DNA of 64,000 bases, taken from NCBI RefSeq assembly GCF_000832305.1, contig NZ_CP010536.1, positions 1,612,001 through 1,676,000 on the forward strand. The letters run 5' to 3'. Made by a program: the position numbers and the translations under genes. This document shows positions 9,267 to 19,469 of this stretch, piece after piece. This DNA comes from Cupriavidus basilensis. GTDB taxonomy: Bacteria; Pseudomonadota; Gammaproteobacteria; Burkholderiales; Burkholderiaceae. Every line of letters begins with the position of its first letter. Position 1 is the first letter of the stretch. The notes under the pieces are model-generated. The model saw nothing but the letters and a program-made list of their open reading frames with translations. It searched no databases and was not told the DNA's origin.

Positions 9267-10079
9267 ATGATCGTCAAGCCACATCCGACCGCCCTTGCGG
9301 CCGCGTTCCCCGACCGCCTCGCCATTCCGGCTGTGCTCCGCGCGGCCCGCTTCCTGCCCGCGCAGGTGCGGCTCGCCGTGCTTGCCGCCGGCCTGGCGGC
9401 GTTGATCCTGCCAACGCTCGGCCAGGCGCAGGCGGCCCCTGGCGCCGCGCAGCCTCCTGGCGCCGCCGGCGCGGCGCAAACGCCGCCCCGGGATTTCGCC
9501 GCGGAGCGCAAGGCCATCAGCGACTCGCGTGCCTGGACCACCTATCGCTATGGCACGGCCGAGCACGATTGCTACAACAAGTTCTTTGTCACGCATTGCA
9601 TCGACAAGGCCAAGGACGTGCAGCGTGCCGAGTTGCAGGTGCTGCGCAAGCGCGAGCTTGAGGTCGGTGACGCTGAGCGCGCATTCAAGGCGGCCGAGCG
9701 TGACCGGCAACAGGCGATCCAGCGCGCCCAGTACGAAGCGGAGCAACCCGGCCGCGACGCCAACGAGCGCGCCAGCCGCGAAAGCTACGAGCGCAAGCAG
9801 CAGGAGCAGAAACTGCGCGATGCGCAGCACGAGGCCGATGCGCCGCAGCGCGCCGCCAATGCCCAGGCCTACGACAAGAAGCAGGCCGACTTCGATGCCC
9901 GCGTCAAGGCCGCTCAGGAGCAGGGCGCGCAGCAAGCCAGGCAGCGGCAGGAAAATGTAAAGGCCTACGACCAAAAGCAGCGCGACGCCGAGCAACGGCA
10001 GAAAGACGTCGACGAGCGTCGTGCCAAGGCCAAGGAGCAGCAGGGTCAGGCGTCCGCGCCACGCCCCTTCGGTTTCTGA
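9267..10079 (+). CDS. Exported coiled-coil protein of unknown function
   Basis: 270 aa. A hydrophobic stretch at residues 35-52 ending GQAQA looks like a signal peptide, but 34 residues precede it; a GTG at 9366 would give a more usual signal length. Behind it is an Ala/Pro-rich linker, then a short domain with two cysteines ([12 protein letters not shown]) that could form a disulfide. From residue about 125 there is a long charged Q/A/R/K-rich coiled coil resembling TolA- or colicin-like helices. It is divergent from tex, 201 bp away. Automatic pipelines often label such proteins TolA-like; I assign no function. Confidence 0.75.
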   Translation: MIVKPHPTALAAAFPDRLAIPAVLRAARFLPAQVRLAVLAAGLAALILPTLGQAQAAPGAAQPPGAAGAAQTPPRDFAAERKAISDSRAWTTYRYGTAEHDCYNKFFVTHCIDKAKDVQRAELQVLRKRELEVGDAERAFKAAERDRQQAIQRAQYEAEQPGRDANERASRESYERKQQEQKLRDAQHEADAPQRAANAQAYDKKQADFDARVKAAQEQGAQQARQRQENVKAYDQKQRDAEQRQKDVDERRAKAKEQQGQASAPRPFGF

Positions 10080-10224
10080 GCGGCTGCGCGCCGCGCCCAC
10101 AGCCGGGGGCAATACCGGCGACAATAGCCGGTGCCAGACGTCGGCGCGATGCATCTGGCCGCGCCCACGTCATTTGCCGTACCGGCGCCGCCGGCGCCAG
10201 CGCCGGCTTTGAGCGGGGGAGCCC

Positions 10225-10428
10225 ATGGACCGCAACCTGAATACCTTATCGCGACAGATCATGGAATTGCAGATCGAGCATCGCGATCTCGATTACCTGA
10301 TCGACCGCATGGTGGCTGATGCCACGCACGATGAGCTGCAACTGCGCCGACTGAAAAAGCGCCGTCTCAAGCTCAAGGATGCGATTACCTTGCTACAGCT
10401 TCAGCTCGAGCCGGACGTGCCCGCCTGA
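10225..10428 (+). CDS. DUF465/YdcH-family small protein
   Basis: 67 aa, two amphipathic helices. The core DYLIDRMVADATHDELQLRRLKKRRLKLKD matches the DUF465 (YdcH/SlyX-like) pattern in which a basic LKKxRLxLKD segment ends the domain. Probably a cytoplasmic helical hairpin; its role is unknown. GCGGGGGAGCCC supplies a ribosome site before the ATG. It sits 59 bp upstream of the helicase gene and may be co-transcribed with it. Confidence 0.85.
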   Translation: MDRNLNTLSRQIMELQIEHRDLDYLIDRMVADATHDELQLRRLKKRRLKLKDAITLLQLQLEPDVPA

Positions 10429-10487
10429 TTCCCCGATTCCCCCTTGCTCCGGGCCGCTCTTGAAGCGGCTCGCCAGAAAGCCTCGCC

Positions 10488-12692
10488 TTGCCCGACTCCG
10501 AAGACCTGCCCGCCGCCACCGTAACGTCAGATCCGTCTGATCACGCCGCTACGTCCGACATGCCCGACACGCCTGACTCGCCCGAAGCACCGGCGGCCAG
10601 CGCTGCCGGGCCGGCCGGTACGGCGGCTTCACACGCCGCCCAACTGGCCACCATCTTTGCCGAGACCGGGACCCTGGCCACCGGCATCGAGGGCTATCGC
10701 CCGCGCGCGGCGCAAGAGCAGATGGCCGCCGCCGTGGCCGGGGCGATCGAACGCGCAGACACGGTCATCGTCGAGGCCGGCACGGGCACGGGCAAGACCT
10801 TCGCCTACCTGGTTCCGGCCATGCTCTGGGGCGGCAAGGTGATCCTCTCCACCGGCACCAAGAACCTGCAGGACCAGCTTTTCCTTCGCGATATCCCCAC
10901 GGTGCGCAAAGCGCTCAATGTGCCGGTGTCGGTGGCGCTGCTCAAGGGGCGGGCCAACTACCTCTGCCATTACCACCTGGAGCGGGCCGAGATCCAGGGC
11001 CGCCTGGCTTCGCGCCAGGATGCCGCCTGGCTGCGCGAGATCGCCCGCTTTGCCAAAGTCACGTCGTCGGGCGACAAGGGCGAGCTGGCCTCGGTGCCGG
11101 AAAACGCGCCGGTCTGGCAGCTGGTCACCTCGACCCGCGACAACTGCATGGGCACGGAGTGCCCGAGCTACAAAGAGTGCTTTGTGATGCGCGCTCGCAA
11201 GGAAGCACAGCAGGCGGACATCGTGGTAGTCAACCACCACCTGTTCTTTGCCGACGTGGTGCTGCGTGACACGGGCATGGCCGAGCTGCTGCCAGCTGCC
11301 AATACGGTGATCTTCGACGAAGCGCACCAGTTGCCCGATACGGCGACGCTGTTCTTCGGCGAGAGCCTGTCTACCAGCCAGTTGCTGGAGCTGGCGCGGG
11401 ACACCGTGGCCGAGGGCCTCTCGCACGCGCGGGACGCCGCCGACTGGGTGCGGATCGCGGCCCCGCTGGAGCGCGCCGCGCGGGACCTGCGCCTGGCCTT
11501 CACCCGGGACAATTCCCGCCTGGCGGTGAGCCAGATCGAGGCGGACCCCCGCATCGGCAAGCCATTCTTCGAGACCCTGGACGCGCTCGAAACCGCGCTG
11601 GCAGAATTCGTGACCCTGCTGGAAAGCCAGGCTGAACGTGCCGAGTCGTTGGAGCAGTGCCATCGCCGCGCGGTGGAGCTCGACCAACGCCTTGCCGCCT
11701 GGCGCAGCGATGCCAAGGCGGCGCCACCGCCCGCCGCTGTGGAGGGTGATGAAAAAGCCCCGGCCAGCACGGCCCTCGGGCCGGAAACCGTGCGCTGGGT
11801 CGAGGTGTTCTCCCAGACCGTGCAGCTGCACCGCACGCCCCTGTCGATCGCGCCGATCTTCACCCGCCAGCGCGAAGGGCACCCGCGTGCCTGGATCTTC
11901 ACCTCGGCTACGCTATCTGTGAAGGGCAATTTCACGCACTATGCGGCTCAGCTTGGCCTGGACAAGGACAAGTCGCTGACGTTGCCCAGCCCGTTCGATT
12001 ACGCCACCCAGGGCTTGCTCTACGTGCCGCGCGACCTGCCGGCGCCGCAGTCGCCGCAGTTCACCGACGCCGTGGTGCAGACCGCGCTGCCGCTGATCGA
12101 GGCCGCCGGCGGCCGCGCTTTCCTGCTGTGCACCACGCTGCGGGCAGTGCAGCGCGCCTCCGACCTGCTGTACGAGGCCTTTGCCGAACGCGGCCTGGAG
12201 CTGCCCTTGCTGGTGCAGGGCCAGGCCAGCCGTACCGAATTGCTGGATCGCTTCCGCGAGCTTGGCAATGCGGTGCTGGTGGGCAGCCAGAGCTTCTGGG
12301 AAGGCGTCGACGTGCGCGGCGAGGCGCTCTCGCTGGTTATCATCGACAAGCTGCCGTTTGCCCCGCCCGACGACCCGGTGCTGGCGGCGCGCATGGAAGT
12401 GCTGCAAAGGAAGGGGCTGAGCCCGTTCGCCGTGCATCAGCTGCCGCATGCCGTGATCACGCTCAAGCAGGGCGCGGGGCGGCTGATCCGCTCGGAATCC
12501 GACCGTGGCGTGCTGGTGATCTGCGATACCAGGCTGGTTGAAAAGCCCTACGGCCGCCAGATCTGGCAGAGCCTGCCGCCCTTCAAGCGCACGCGCGAGG
12601 CCGAGACGGTGGTCCACTTCCTGGAGTCGCTGCGCAATGGCGAAAGCGCGCCGGCGGCTGGCGACGCAGGAGGGGAAGCCGCGCCCGATTGA
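10488..12692 (+). CDS. ATP-dependent DNA helicase, DinG/YoaA type (XPD-like, iron-sulfur)
   Basis: Superfamily 2 helicase. Motif I is EAGTGTGKTF. Four cysteines expected to hold a 4Fe-4S cluster appear in NYLCHYH and NCMGTECPSYKEC. The DEAH box is in VIFDEAHQL, and late motifs are GSQSFWEGVDV and QGAGRLIRS. The open frame begins at a TTG (10488); the first ATG is 10560 (MPDTPDSPEA). The first 50 residues are low-complexity, so the start is uncertain. A bidirectional terminator follows the stop. It resembles YoaA more than E. coli DinG, but I leave the symbol open. Confidence 0.92.
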   Translation: MPDSEDLPAATVTSDPSDHAATSDMPDTPDSPEAPAASAAGPAGTAASHAAQLATIFAETGTLATGIEGYRPRAAQEQMAAAVAGAIERADTVIVEAGTGTGKTFAYLVPAMLWGGKVILSTGTKNLQDQLFLRDIPTVRKALNVPVSVALLKGRANYLCHYHLERAEIQGRLASRQDAAWLREIARFAKVTSSGDKGELASVPENAPVWQLVTSTRDNCMGTECPSYKECFVMRARKEAQQADIVVVNHHLFFADVVLRDTGMAELLPAANTVIFDEAHQLPDTATLFFGESLSTSQLLELARDTVAEGLSHARDAADWVRIAAPLERAARDLRLAFTRDNSRLAVSQIEADPRIGKPFFETLDALETALAEFVTLLESQAERAESLEQCHRRAVELDQRLAAWRSDAKAAPPPAAVEGDEKAPASTALGPETVRWVEVFSQTVQLHRTPLSIAPIFTRQREGHPRAWIFTSATLSVKGNFTHYAAQLGLDKDKSLTLPSPFDYATQGLLYVPRDLPAPQSPQFTDAVVQTALPLIEAAGGRAFLLCTTLRAVQRASDLLYEAFAERGLELPLLVQGQASRTELLDRFRELGNAVLVGSQSFWEGVDVRGEALSLVIIDKLPFAPPDDPVLAARMEVLQRKGLSPFAVHQLPHAVITLKQGAGRLIRSESDRGVLVICDTRLVEKPYGRQIWQSLPPFKRTREAETVVHFLESLRNGESAPAAGDAGGEAAPD

Positions 12693-12722
12693 CCGCCTGG
12701 CGCGGGCGGCTGGCCAACAAAC

Positions 12723-12752
12723 AAAAAACCCGATCTTCCGATCGGGTTTTTT
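12723..12752. terminator. Bidirectional Rho-independent terminator
   Basis: AAAAAA, CCCGATC, a TTCC loop, GATCGGG, TTTTTT. It lies between the convergent helicase and bamD genes and works for both strands by symmetry. Confidence 0.92.
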
Positions 12753-12797
12753 GTTGCCGGCGCAGTTGCCAGCGCACTCAAGCGCCGTGCCTGACGT

Positions 12798-13628
12798 TCA
12801 GAACACTTCCCACCAGGACTTGTCCTTGCGGCGTTCCCCGTACTTGATGTAATCGCTGTTGGGGAAGTTCTTTTCCATCACGCGGGCGGTATCGTCGCGC
12901 AAGTCCTTCATGCCCAGCGAATCGTACGAGCGGATCATGATGTACAGCGCTTCCTCGTTGGCCGGCGCGCCGTCATAGTCCTTGAGCGCCTGCTGGGCCC
13001 GGTTTGCGGCGGCCAGGTAGGCGCCACGGCGGTAGTAGTAACGTGCCGCATGGACCTCGTGCTGGGCCAGCGAGTTCACGATGTATTGCATGCGCGCGGC
13101 AGCATCCGTCGTGTACTTGCTGTCCGGGAAGCGCGTGACCAGCGTGTTGAAGGCGTCATAAGCAGCGCGCGCGGCCTTGGGGTCGCGCTCGCTCAGGTCC
13201 TGACCGGAAAAACGGCCAAGCCAGCCCAAATTGTCATTGAAGTTGATCAGGCCCTTCAGGTAATAGGCATAATCCACGTTCGGGTGATTCGGATGCAACT
13301 GGATGAAGCGGTCGACCGAGGCAAGCGCGGCGGCGGTTTCGCCGTCCTTGTAGTTGGCGTAGGCGGTATCGATCTGTGCCTGCTGGGCGAAACGGCCGAA
13401 GGGATAACGTCCCTCAAGCTTCTCGTACAGCTTCACAGCTCGGGGAAAGTCGCCGGAATCTAGTGCGTCCTTGGCTTCCGAATATAATTTGTTAGCCGAC
13501 CAGCCGGCAGTTTCGTCTGGTTGATCCGACAGCAGGCCGCACGCCGATAGCATGACGCAGCCGCCTGCGAGCAGAATCGCTCCAATTCTTGCGCGCCAGC
13601 TGGCGCGCTTCATGCTCATCAATTGCAT
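12798..13628 (-). CDS. bamD: Outer-membrane assembly lipoprotein BamD
   Basis: Component of the beta-barrel assembly (BAM) machine, anchored in the inner leaflet of the outer membrane. The lipobox is LSAC within [12 protein letters not shown]. The mature part has TPR-like repeats ([35 protein letters not shown]), as in BamD/ComL. Length about 276 aa. Starts at 13628, 13619 or 13613 (MKRASW) are all possible; the last gives the tightest signal peptide. Only 16 bp separate it from divergent rluD, so each promoter probably lies inside the other gene. Confidence 0.93.
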   Translation of the reverse strand: MQLMSMKRASWRARIGAILLAGGCVMLSACGLLSDQPDETAGWSANKLYSEAKDALDSGDFPRAVKLYEKLEGRYPFGRFAQQAQIDTAYANYKDGETAAALASVDRFIQLHPNHPNVDYAYYLKGLINFNDNLGWLGRFSGQDLSERDPKAARAAYDAFNTLVTRFPDSKYTTDAAARMQYIVNSLAQHEVHAARYYYRRGAYLAAANRAQQALKDYDGAPANEEALYIMIRSYDSLGMKDLRDDTARVMEKNFPNSDYIKYGERRKDKSWWEVF

Positions 13629-13644
13629 GGGCAACGTATCCCGG

Positions 13645-14862
13645 ATGAAAAATAGCGTCAAGCATTATAGCCCAAGCCCCTTGTCGGAAACCGCCGCCAA
13701 GGGCATCGAGCAGCAAGCTGCCGATTCAACCGACATCTTGAACGAGGTGGAGGACCTGGAAGACCTGACCGATGTGGCCGCGCTAGGCGGCCTGGAGGCA
13801 GGAGCGGAGGCATCTCCAATCGAATTGGAAATGCAGCCGGTAGAGATCGAAGTTGATGGTGCATCACACGGCGAGCGCCTCGACAAGTTGTTGGCACGCC
13901 ACCTCAGCGGCTTCTCGCGCAGCCGCCTGCAGCAATGGATCGAGAACGGGGCGGTGCTGGTCGACGGCGAGGTGCGCCGCTCCAAGTCCTCCGTGCAGAT
14001 GGGCGAGCGCGTCGTGGTCCGTCCGCAGGCGGCGGCAGAATCGCGCGCCTTCGTGGCCGAAGACGTGCCGCTCAACGTCGTGTACGAGGACGCCACGCTG
14101 CTGGTCATCGACAAGCCCGCCGGCCTGGTGGTGCATCCTGCCGCCGGCAACTGGGGCGGCACGGTGCTAAACGGCCTGCTGCACCGCTACCCGGAGGCCG
14201 CAAGCCTGCCGCGCGCGGGCATCGTCCACCGGCTCGACAAGGAAACATCGGGGCTGATGGTGGTGGCCCGCACGCTGACTGCCCAGACCGACTTGGTGCG
14301 CCAGCTGCAGGCGCGTACCGTCAAGCGAAGCTACCTGGCGCTGGTGTGGGGCGTGACGCCCGAGTCCGGCACCATTGATGCGCCGATCGGCCGCGATCCG
14401 CGCGAGCGGATCCGCATGGCGATCGTGCTCACCAATAGCGGCAAGCCCTCGCGCACCCATTTTCGTACCCTTGGCACGGTGCCGCTCGGGCGCGGCCATG
14501 TCTCCATGGTGATGTGCCAGCTCGAAACCGGCCGCACCCACCAGATTCGCGTCCACTTCGAGTCGATCGGCCATCCGATGGTGGGCGACCCGGTCTATCA
14601 CCGCGCCGCCACCCAGCGCGGCCAGCGTCCGGCCATCAAGGCACCGCTGCCGGTGCCGCTGACGCGCCAGGCGCTGCACGCCTTCCGGCTTGGGCTGGTG
14701 CATCCGGCCACCGGCAAGCTCGTATCCTGGGAAGCGCAGCCGCCCGATGACTTGCAGGCGCTGATCGAAGCGCTCGACTTTGACCGTGCCGGCGACGAAG
14801 ACGAGGACGACGGCTGGACCGAAGGCGAGGACGGCGCATGGGAATACGGCGATGACGACTGA
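13645..14862 (+). CDS. rluD: Ribosomal large-subunit pseudouridine synthase RluD
   Basis: Makes pseudouridines in helix 69 of 23S rRNA. It has an S4 domain ([27 protein letters not shown]) and the RluA-family catalytic motif [14 protein letters not shown] with the active aspartate. It is longer than usual (405 aa): an acidic N-terminal extension of about 60 residues precedes the S4 domain, and the C-terminus has a D/E-rich tail. The ATG at 13645 was chosen over the frame's opening at 13552, which lies inside bamD. The stop overlaps pgeF by 11 bases, indicating an operon. Confidence 0.93.
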   Translation: MKNSVKHYSPSPLSETAAKGIEQQAADSTDILNEVEDLEDLTDVAALGGLEAGAEASPIELEMQPVEIEVDGASHGERLDKLLARHLSGFSRSRLQQWIENGAVLVDGEVRRSKSSVQMGERVVVRPQAAAESRAFVAEDVPLNVVYEDATLLVIDKPAGLVVHPAAGNWGGTVLNGLLHRYPEAASLPRAGIVHRLDKETSGLMVVARTLTAQTDLVRQLQARTVKRSYLALVWGVTPESGTIDAPIGRDPRERIRMAIVLTNSGKPSRTHFRTLGTVPLGRGHVSMVMCQLETGRTHQIRVHFESIGHPMVGDPVYHRAATQRGQRPAIKAPLPVPLTRQALHAFRLGLVHPATGKLVSWEAQPPDDLQALIEALDFDRAGDEDEDDGWTEGEDGAWEYGDDD

Positions 14863-15655
14863 GGCGCCTTGGCTAGTTCCCGACTGGCCGGCTCCGGCGC
14901 GGGTGCGCGCGTTGTCCACCACCCGCCAGGGCGGCGTCAGCGAGGCTCCCTACGGCCTGGTTGACGGCAGCCCGGGCGGGCTGAACCTTGGCACCCATGT
15001 GGGCGACGAAGCCGCCGCGGTCGCGGCCAACCGCTCACGGCTGGACGCGTGGCTGCCAGCCGTGCCAGGCTGGCTGGAGCAGGTGCATGGCTGCGCGATC
15101 GCCACCGAGGACCAGTTTGCCGCCGATGGCGTGGTTCCACAGGCGGACGCCAGCATTGCCACGACCGCTGGCCGGGTCTGCGCCGTGATGACCGCCGACT
15201 GCCTGCCCGTGCTGCTGTGCGACCGTGCCGGCACGGTGGTTGGCGCCGCGCACGCCGGCTGGCGCGGGCTGTGTGGCGGCGTGATCGAGGCAACCCTGGC
15301 GCATATGGGCAAGCAGGTTGGCAAGCAAGCTGGCGCGCAGGCGCAATGGCTGGCCTGGCTCGGGCCGGCCATCGGCCCGGATGCCTTCGAGGTGGGCGCC
15401 GAAGTCCGGCAGGCGTTCCTGGCTCAGGCGCGGCCTGACGAGACGGCCCAGGTGGACCTTGCCTTCCGTGCCGGCGCAGGCGGCAAGTACTTCGCCGATA
15501 TCTACGCGCTGGCCCGCATCCGCCTGGCCCGCGCCGGCTGCACAGCGGTGTACGGCGGCGACGCCTGCACCGTTGGCGATGCGCAGCGCTTCTACTCCTA
15601 TCGGCGCGACGGCGTCACGGGGCGCATGGCCAGCCTGGTCTGGCTGGCCGCCTGA
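14852..15655 (+). CDS. pgeF: Purine nucleoside phosphorylase, PgeF/YfiH (laccase-domain) family
   Basis: 267 aa. Members of this family phosphorolyse adenosine and inosine and were earlier annotated as polyphenol oxidases; some act in peptidoglycan editing. Metal-binding and catalytic residues are visible in [13 protein letters not shown] and AHAGWRG, the hallmark histidine/cysteine set. The start overlaps the rluD stop, an arrangement common to both genes in proteobacteria. It ends 13 bp from a convergent small membrane-protein gene. Confidence 0.9.
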   Translation: MTTEAPWLVPDWPAPARVRALSTTRQGGVSEAPYGLVDGSPGGLNLGTHVGDEAAAVAANRSRLDAWLPAVPGWLEQVHGCAIATEDQFAADGVVPQADASIATTAGRVCAVMTADCLPVLLCDRAGTVVGAAHAGWRGLCGGVIEATLAHMGKQVGKQAGAQAQWLAWLGPAIGPDAFEVGAEVRQAFLAQARPDETAQVDLAFRAGAGGKYFADIYALARIRLARAGCTAVYGGDACTVGDAQRFYSYRRDGVTGRMASLVWLAA

Positions 15656-15668
15656 AACGTTCCCGGCG

Positions 15669-15953
15669 TCAATCCCGGGCAGGCGGCTGTTCCGGCCCCG
15701 CGGATTCTGCGGGTGCCACGGATCCGGAGGGCGCTTGCGCGCTCTTCGCCTGCCTCGCTTCCTCTGCCTTGCGCCGGCGCAGGCGCCCCGGGGTGCCCAT
15801 GATGTACACCAGGATCGCCACCGGGAACAGGCCGTAAAAGACGAATGTGGCCAGTCCCGCGATCACGGTATGTTCGGTAATGGCCATCATCAGGACCACA
15901 TACAGCCAACCGATTGCAACGATGTACATCAGAAAGTCATCCTTCTCTGGCAA
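15669..15953 (-). CDS. Small two-helix membrane protein
   Basis: 94 aa. Two hydrophobic segments (YIVAIGWLYVVLMMAI and VIAGLATFVFYGLFPVAILVYIMG) are followed by a basic stretch (RLRRRKAEEARQ) and a Pro/Ala-rich tail, probably cytoplasmic. It is divergent from phaC across the phaC promoter region. I do not recognise a named family. The start could also be the second methionine (15929). Confidence 0.72.
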   Translation of the reverse strand: MPEKDDFLMYIVAIGWLYVVLMMAITEHTVIAGLATFVFYGLFPVAILVYIMGTPGRLRRRKAEEARQAKSAQAPSGSVAPAESAGPEQPPARD

Positions 15954-16047
15954 GCTGGCCCCGTGGCCGGAGTGGCGCCGGAGTGAGGCTCGCAGGTTCG
16001 CGCTGAGCGCATTTTGCCGTTAGCGCCGGTCCACGCATCTTTCCGCA

Positions 16048-16077
16048 TTGACAGGCATAACATTGCAAGGCAACAAT
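16048..16077 (+). promoter_or_regulatory. phaC sigma70 promoter
   Basis: TTGACA (16048-16053), 18 bp, AACAAT (16072-16077), with GCAAGGC just before the -10. This matches in spacing and hexamers the mapped promoter of the R. eutropha phaCAB operon as I remember it. The leader to the phaC ATG is about 220 bases, also similar. A GAGAGACGAAAG ribosome site precedes 16303. Confidence 0.8.
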
Positions 16078-16302
16078 GGCCTCGAATGCACTGCAAGGCT
16101 GTGTGCTGGCAGGCATTCGCAGGCTCCGCCGGGACGTTCAGGTCCGCGGCGCGGCGTGTCCGGCAAGCATACCGCATGACGTCACCAGCCGAGGGCGTCA
16201 GCACGGGGCCGGTTCCGAGGCTGGCGGCGGGGGAGAGCCCCGCGGTGGTGGTACGCCGCCCAGCCAGCTTTCAAATAAGTGACGGCAGAGAGACGAAAGA
16301 AC

Positions 16303-18096
16303 ATGGCAACCGGCAAAGGTGCGACAGCTTCCACCAAGGAAGACAAGTCCCAACCGTTTTCATTTGCTTCGGGGCCATTTGATCCAGCGACATGGCTGGA
16401 ATGGTCCCGTCAGGCACAGGCTAACGGTGCGACGACCCAGCAGGGCATGCCTGGCATGCCATTTATTCCCGGTTTCGAGGCATTGAAGGGTTCCGCCATG
16501 GCGGGCGTGAAAATCGCGCCCGATCAACTGGCCGACATCCAGCAACGCTACATGAAGGACTTCACCGCGCTCTGGCGAAGCATGGCCGAGGGCGGTGCCA
16601 ATCCCGCCACGGCCCTGGCCGATCGTCGCTTTTCCGGCGATGCCTGGCGCAGCAGCGCGGCGTTTCACTACGCCGCCGCTTTTTACCTGATCAATGCGCG
16701 TGCCATGAATGAGCTGGCGGGCGCGGTCGAGGCCGATGCCAAGACCCGCCAGCGCATCCGTTTTGCGATCTCGCAATGGGTCGACGCCATGTCGCCGGCC
16801 AACTTCCTCGCCACCAATCCGGAAGCGCAGAAAAAGCTGATCGACTCCGGCGGCGAATCGCTGCGGGCCGGTGTGCGCAACATGCTCGACGACCTTGGCC
16901 GCGGCAAGATCTCGCAGACCGACGAATCCGCCTTCGAGGTGGGCCGCAACGTGGCCGTGACCGAAGGCGCGGTGGTCTATGAGAACGCCTACTTCCAGTT
17001 GCTGCAGTACAAGCCCGCCACCGACAAGGTGTTTGCGCGCCCGCTGCTGCTGGTGCCGCCTTGCATCAACAAGTACTACATCCTCGACCTGCAGCCGCAG
17101 ACCTCGCTGGTGAACTACATGGTGGAGCAGGGCCATACCGTCTACATGGTTTCCTGGCGCAATCCGGACGCTTCGATGGCCGAGCTCAGCTGGGACGACT
17201 ACATCGAACATGCCGCCATCCGCGCCATCGAAGTCACGCGCGAGATCAGCGGCCAGGACCAGATCAACGTGCTGGGCTTCTGCGTGGGCGGCACCATCGT
17301 CTCCACTGCGCTGGCGGTGCTGGCCAAGCGCGGCGAGCATCCCGCCGCCAGCCTGACGCTGCTGACCACGCTGCTCGATTTTGCCGATACCGGCGTGCTC
17401 GATGTGTTCGTCGACGAAGCCCACGTCAAGCTGCGCGAAAACACCCTGGGTGGTGCGGCGGGCACACCCTGCGCGCTGCTGCGCGGCGTGGAACTGGCCA
17501 ACACGTTCTCGTTCCTGCGTCCCAATGACCTGGTCTGGAACTATGTCGTCGACAACTACCTGAAGGGCAATACGCCGGTCCCGTTCGACCTGCTGTTCTG
17601 GAACGGCGACGCCACCAATCTGCCGGGCCCCTGGTATTGCTGGTACCTGCGCCATACCTACCTGCAGAACGAGCTCAAGGTGCCGGGCAAGCTGACCGTG
17701 TGCAACGCGCCGGTGGACCTGGGCAGCATCGACGTGCCAACTTACATCTATGGCTCGCGTGAAGACCACATCGTGCCCTGGATGTCGGCCTATGCTTCCA
17801 CCGCGTTGCTCAAGAACAAGCTGCGCTTTGTGCTGGGCGCGTCGGGCCATATCGCCGGCGTGATCAACCCGCCGGCCAAGAAGAAGCGCAGCCACTGGAC
17901 CAACGACAAGCTCCCGGCTTCGGCGCAGGAGTGGTTCGACGGCGCCGCCGAGCATGCCGGCAGCTGGTGGCCGGACTGGGCGGCCTGGCTGGCCAAACAC
18001 GCCGGCGCGCGCAAGGCGGCCCCCACCGACTACGGCAACAAGGACTACCGCGCGATCGAGCCGGCACCGGGCCGCTACGTCAAGGCGAAGGCATAG
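16303..18096 (+). CDS. phaC: Class I poly(3-hydroxyalkanoate) synthase PhaC
   Basis: Polymerises 3-hydroxybutyryl-CoA into PHB at the granule surface. 597 aa, against 589 in R. eutropha H16. The nucleophile is C327 in GFCVGG (H16 C319). The family aspartate and histidine lie in YGSREDH and GASGHIAG, expected near D488 and H516. The core is very close to the H16 enzyme, while residues about 38-68 differ and are longer (Gly/Met/Pro-rich linker). ATG 16303 was chosen by family N-terminus (MATGKGA) and ribosome site. First gene of phaCAB. Confidence 0.97.
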   Translation: MATGKGATASTKEDKSQPFSFASGPFDPATWLEWSRQAQANGATTQQGMPGMPFIPGFEALKGSAMAGVKIAPDQLADIQQRYMKDFTALWRSMAEGGANPATALADRRFSGDAWRSSAAFHYAAAFYLINARAMNELAGAVEADAKTRQRIRFAISQWVDAMSPANFLATNPEAQKKLIDSGGESLRAGVRNMLDDLGRGKISQTDESAFEVGRNVAVTEGAVVYENAYFQLLQYKPATDKVFARPLLLVPPCINKYYILDLQPQTSLVNYMVEQGHTVYMVSWRNPDASMAELSWDDYIEHAAIRAIEVTREISGQDQINVLGFCVGGTIVSTALAVLAKRGEHPAASLTLLTTLLDFADTGVLDVFVDEAHVKLRENTLGGAAGTPCALLRGVELANTFSFLRPNDLVWNYVVDNYLKGNTPVPFDLLFWNGDATNLPGPWYCWYLRHTYLQNELKVPGKLTVCNAPVDLGSIDVPTYIYGSREDHIVPWMSAYASTALLKNKLRFVLGASGHIAGVINPPAKKKRSHWTNDKLPASAQEWFDGAAEHAGSWWPDWAAWLAKHAGARKAAPTDYGNKDYRAIEPAPGRYVKAKA

Positions 18097-18172
18097 GATT
18101 TGTCCGGGCCGGCGCCCTGCGGGGCCGGCCCCTTTCACCCCTTATTTGCATCCAACTCGAGAGGACCTCCCA

Positions 18173-19354
18173 ATGACTGACATTGTCATCGTATCCGCTG
18201 CCCGTACCGCGGTGGGCAAGTTCGGCGGCTCGCTCGCCAAGATTCCCGCGCCCGAGCTGGGCGCCATCGTCATCAAGGCTGCGCTTGAGCGTGCCGGCGT
18301 CAAGCCCGAGCAGGTCAGCGAAGTGATCATGGGCCAGGTGCTGACGGCCGGTTCCGGCCAGAACCCGGCGCGCCAGGCAGCACTGAAGGCTGGCCTGCCC
18401 GTGATGGTGCCGGCCATGACCATCAACAAGGTCTGCGGCTCCGGCCTGAAAGCCGTGATGCTGGCCGCCAACGCGATTGCCGCGGGCGATGCCGAGATCG
18501 TGGTCGCTGGTGGCCAGGAAAACATGAGCGCCGCGCCGCACGTGCTGCCGGGCTCGCGCGATGGCTTCCGCATGGGCGACGCCAAGCTGATCGACAGCAT
18601 GATCGTGGACGGCCTGTGGGACGTCTACAACCAGTACCACATGGGCGTCACCGCCGAGAACGTGGCCAAGGAATACGGCATCACGCGCGAAGCCCAGGAC
18701 GCGTTCGCGGCCGGTTCGCAGAACAAGGCGGAAGCCGCGCAGAAGGCCGGCAAGTTCGATGAAGAAATCGTGCCGGTGCCGATTCCCCAGCGCAAGGGTG
18801 ACCCGGTGATGTTCGCCACCGATGAGTTCGTGCGCCACGGCGTCACGCAAGACGCGCTGGCTGGTCTCAAGCCCGCCTTCGACAAGGCTGGTTCCGTGAC
18901 CGCCGCCAACGCCTCGGGCCTGAACGACGGCGCCGCCGCGGTGGTGGTCATGTCGGCAGCCAAGGCCAAGGAACTCGGCCTGACCCCGCTGGCCACGATC
19001 CGCGCCTACGGCACCGCCGGTGTCGATCCCAAGGTGATGGGCATGGGCCCGGTGCCCGCGTCCAAGCGCTGCTTGTCGCGCGCCGGCTGGAGCGTGGAAG
19101 AGCTCGACCTGATGGAAATCAACGAAGCCTTCGCCGCCCAGGCCCTGGCCGTGCACAAGCAGATGGGCTGGGATACGTCCAAGGTCAACGTCAACGGCGG
19201 CGCCATTGCGATTGGCCACCCGATCGGCGCGTCGGGCTGCCGCATCCTGGTCACGCTGCTGCACGAAATGAAGCGCCGCGACGCCCACAAGGGCCTGGCT
19301 TCGCTGTGCATCGGCGGCGGCATGGGTGTGGCGCTGGCTGTGGAACGCAAGTGA
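18173..19354 (+). CDS. phaA: Acetyl-CoA acetyltransferase PhaA (beta-ketothiolase)
   Basis: Condenses two acetyl-CoA to acetoacetyl-CoA, the first step of PHB synthesis. 393 aa, the standard length. The acyl-accepting cysteine is C88 in VCGSGL; the C-terminal catalytic motifs GHPIGASG and CIGGGMG are intact. A GAGAGGACC ribosome site precedes ATG 18173, 76 bp after phaC. The frame is open further upstream inside phaC, which I treat as shadow. Confidence 0.97.
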   Translation: MTDIVIVSAARTAVGKFGGSLAKIPAPELGAIVIKAALERAGVKPEQVSEVIMGQVLTAGSGQNPARQAALKAGLPVMVPAMTINKVCGSGLKAVMLAANAIAAGDAEIVVAGGQENMSAAPHVLPGSRDGFRMGDAKLIDSMIVDGLWDVYNQYHMGVTAENVAKEYGITREAQDAFAAGSQNKAEAAQKAGKFDEEIVPVPIPQRKGDPVMFATDEFVRHGVTQDALAGLKPAFDKAGSVTAANASGLNDGAAAVVVMSAAKAKELGLTPLATIRAYGTAGVDPKVMGMGPVPASKRCLSRAGWSVEELDLMEINEAFAAQALAVHKQMGWDTSKVNVNGGAIAIGHPIGASGCRILVTLLHEMKRRDAHKGLASLCIGGGMGVALAVERK

Positions 19355-19469
19355 CGATTTGCCGGGCTTGCCGCAGTCAACAAGCGCGCAGGCCGGTCTG
19401 AGGGGTGTGCCGGCGAGGGGGGGCTTCCCACCGCCGGCGTCAATAAGAACTAGCCATCAAGGAGTAGAT

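Noticed and set aside
9066..10154. Upstream extension of the tex frame to 1152 residues
   Set aside because: The added part is Leu/Gly/Arg shadow of the coiled-coil gene; family starts agree with 9065.
16360..18138. 592-codon open frame antisense to phaC
   Set aside because: Shadow; phaC is one of the best supported genes in the window.
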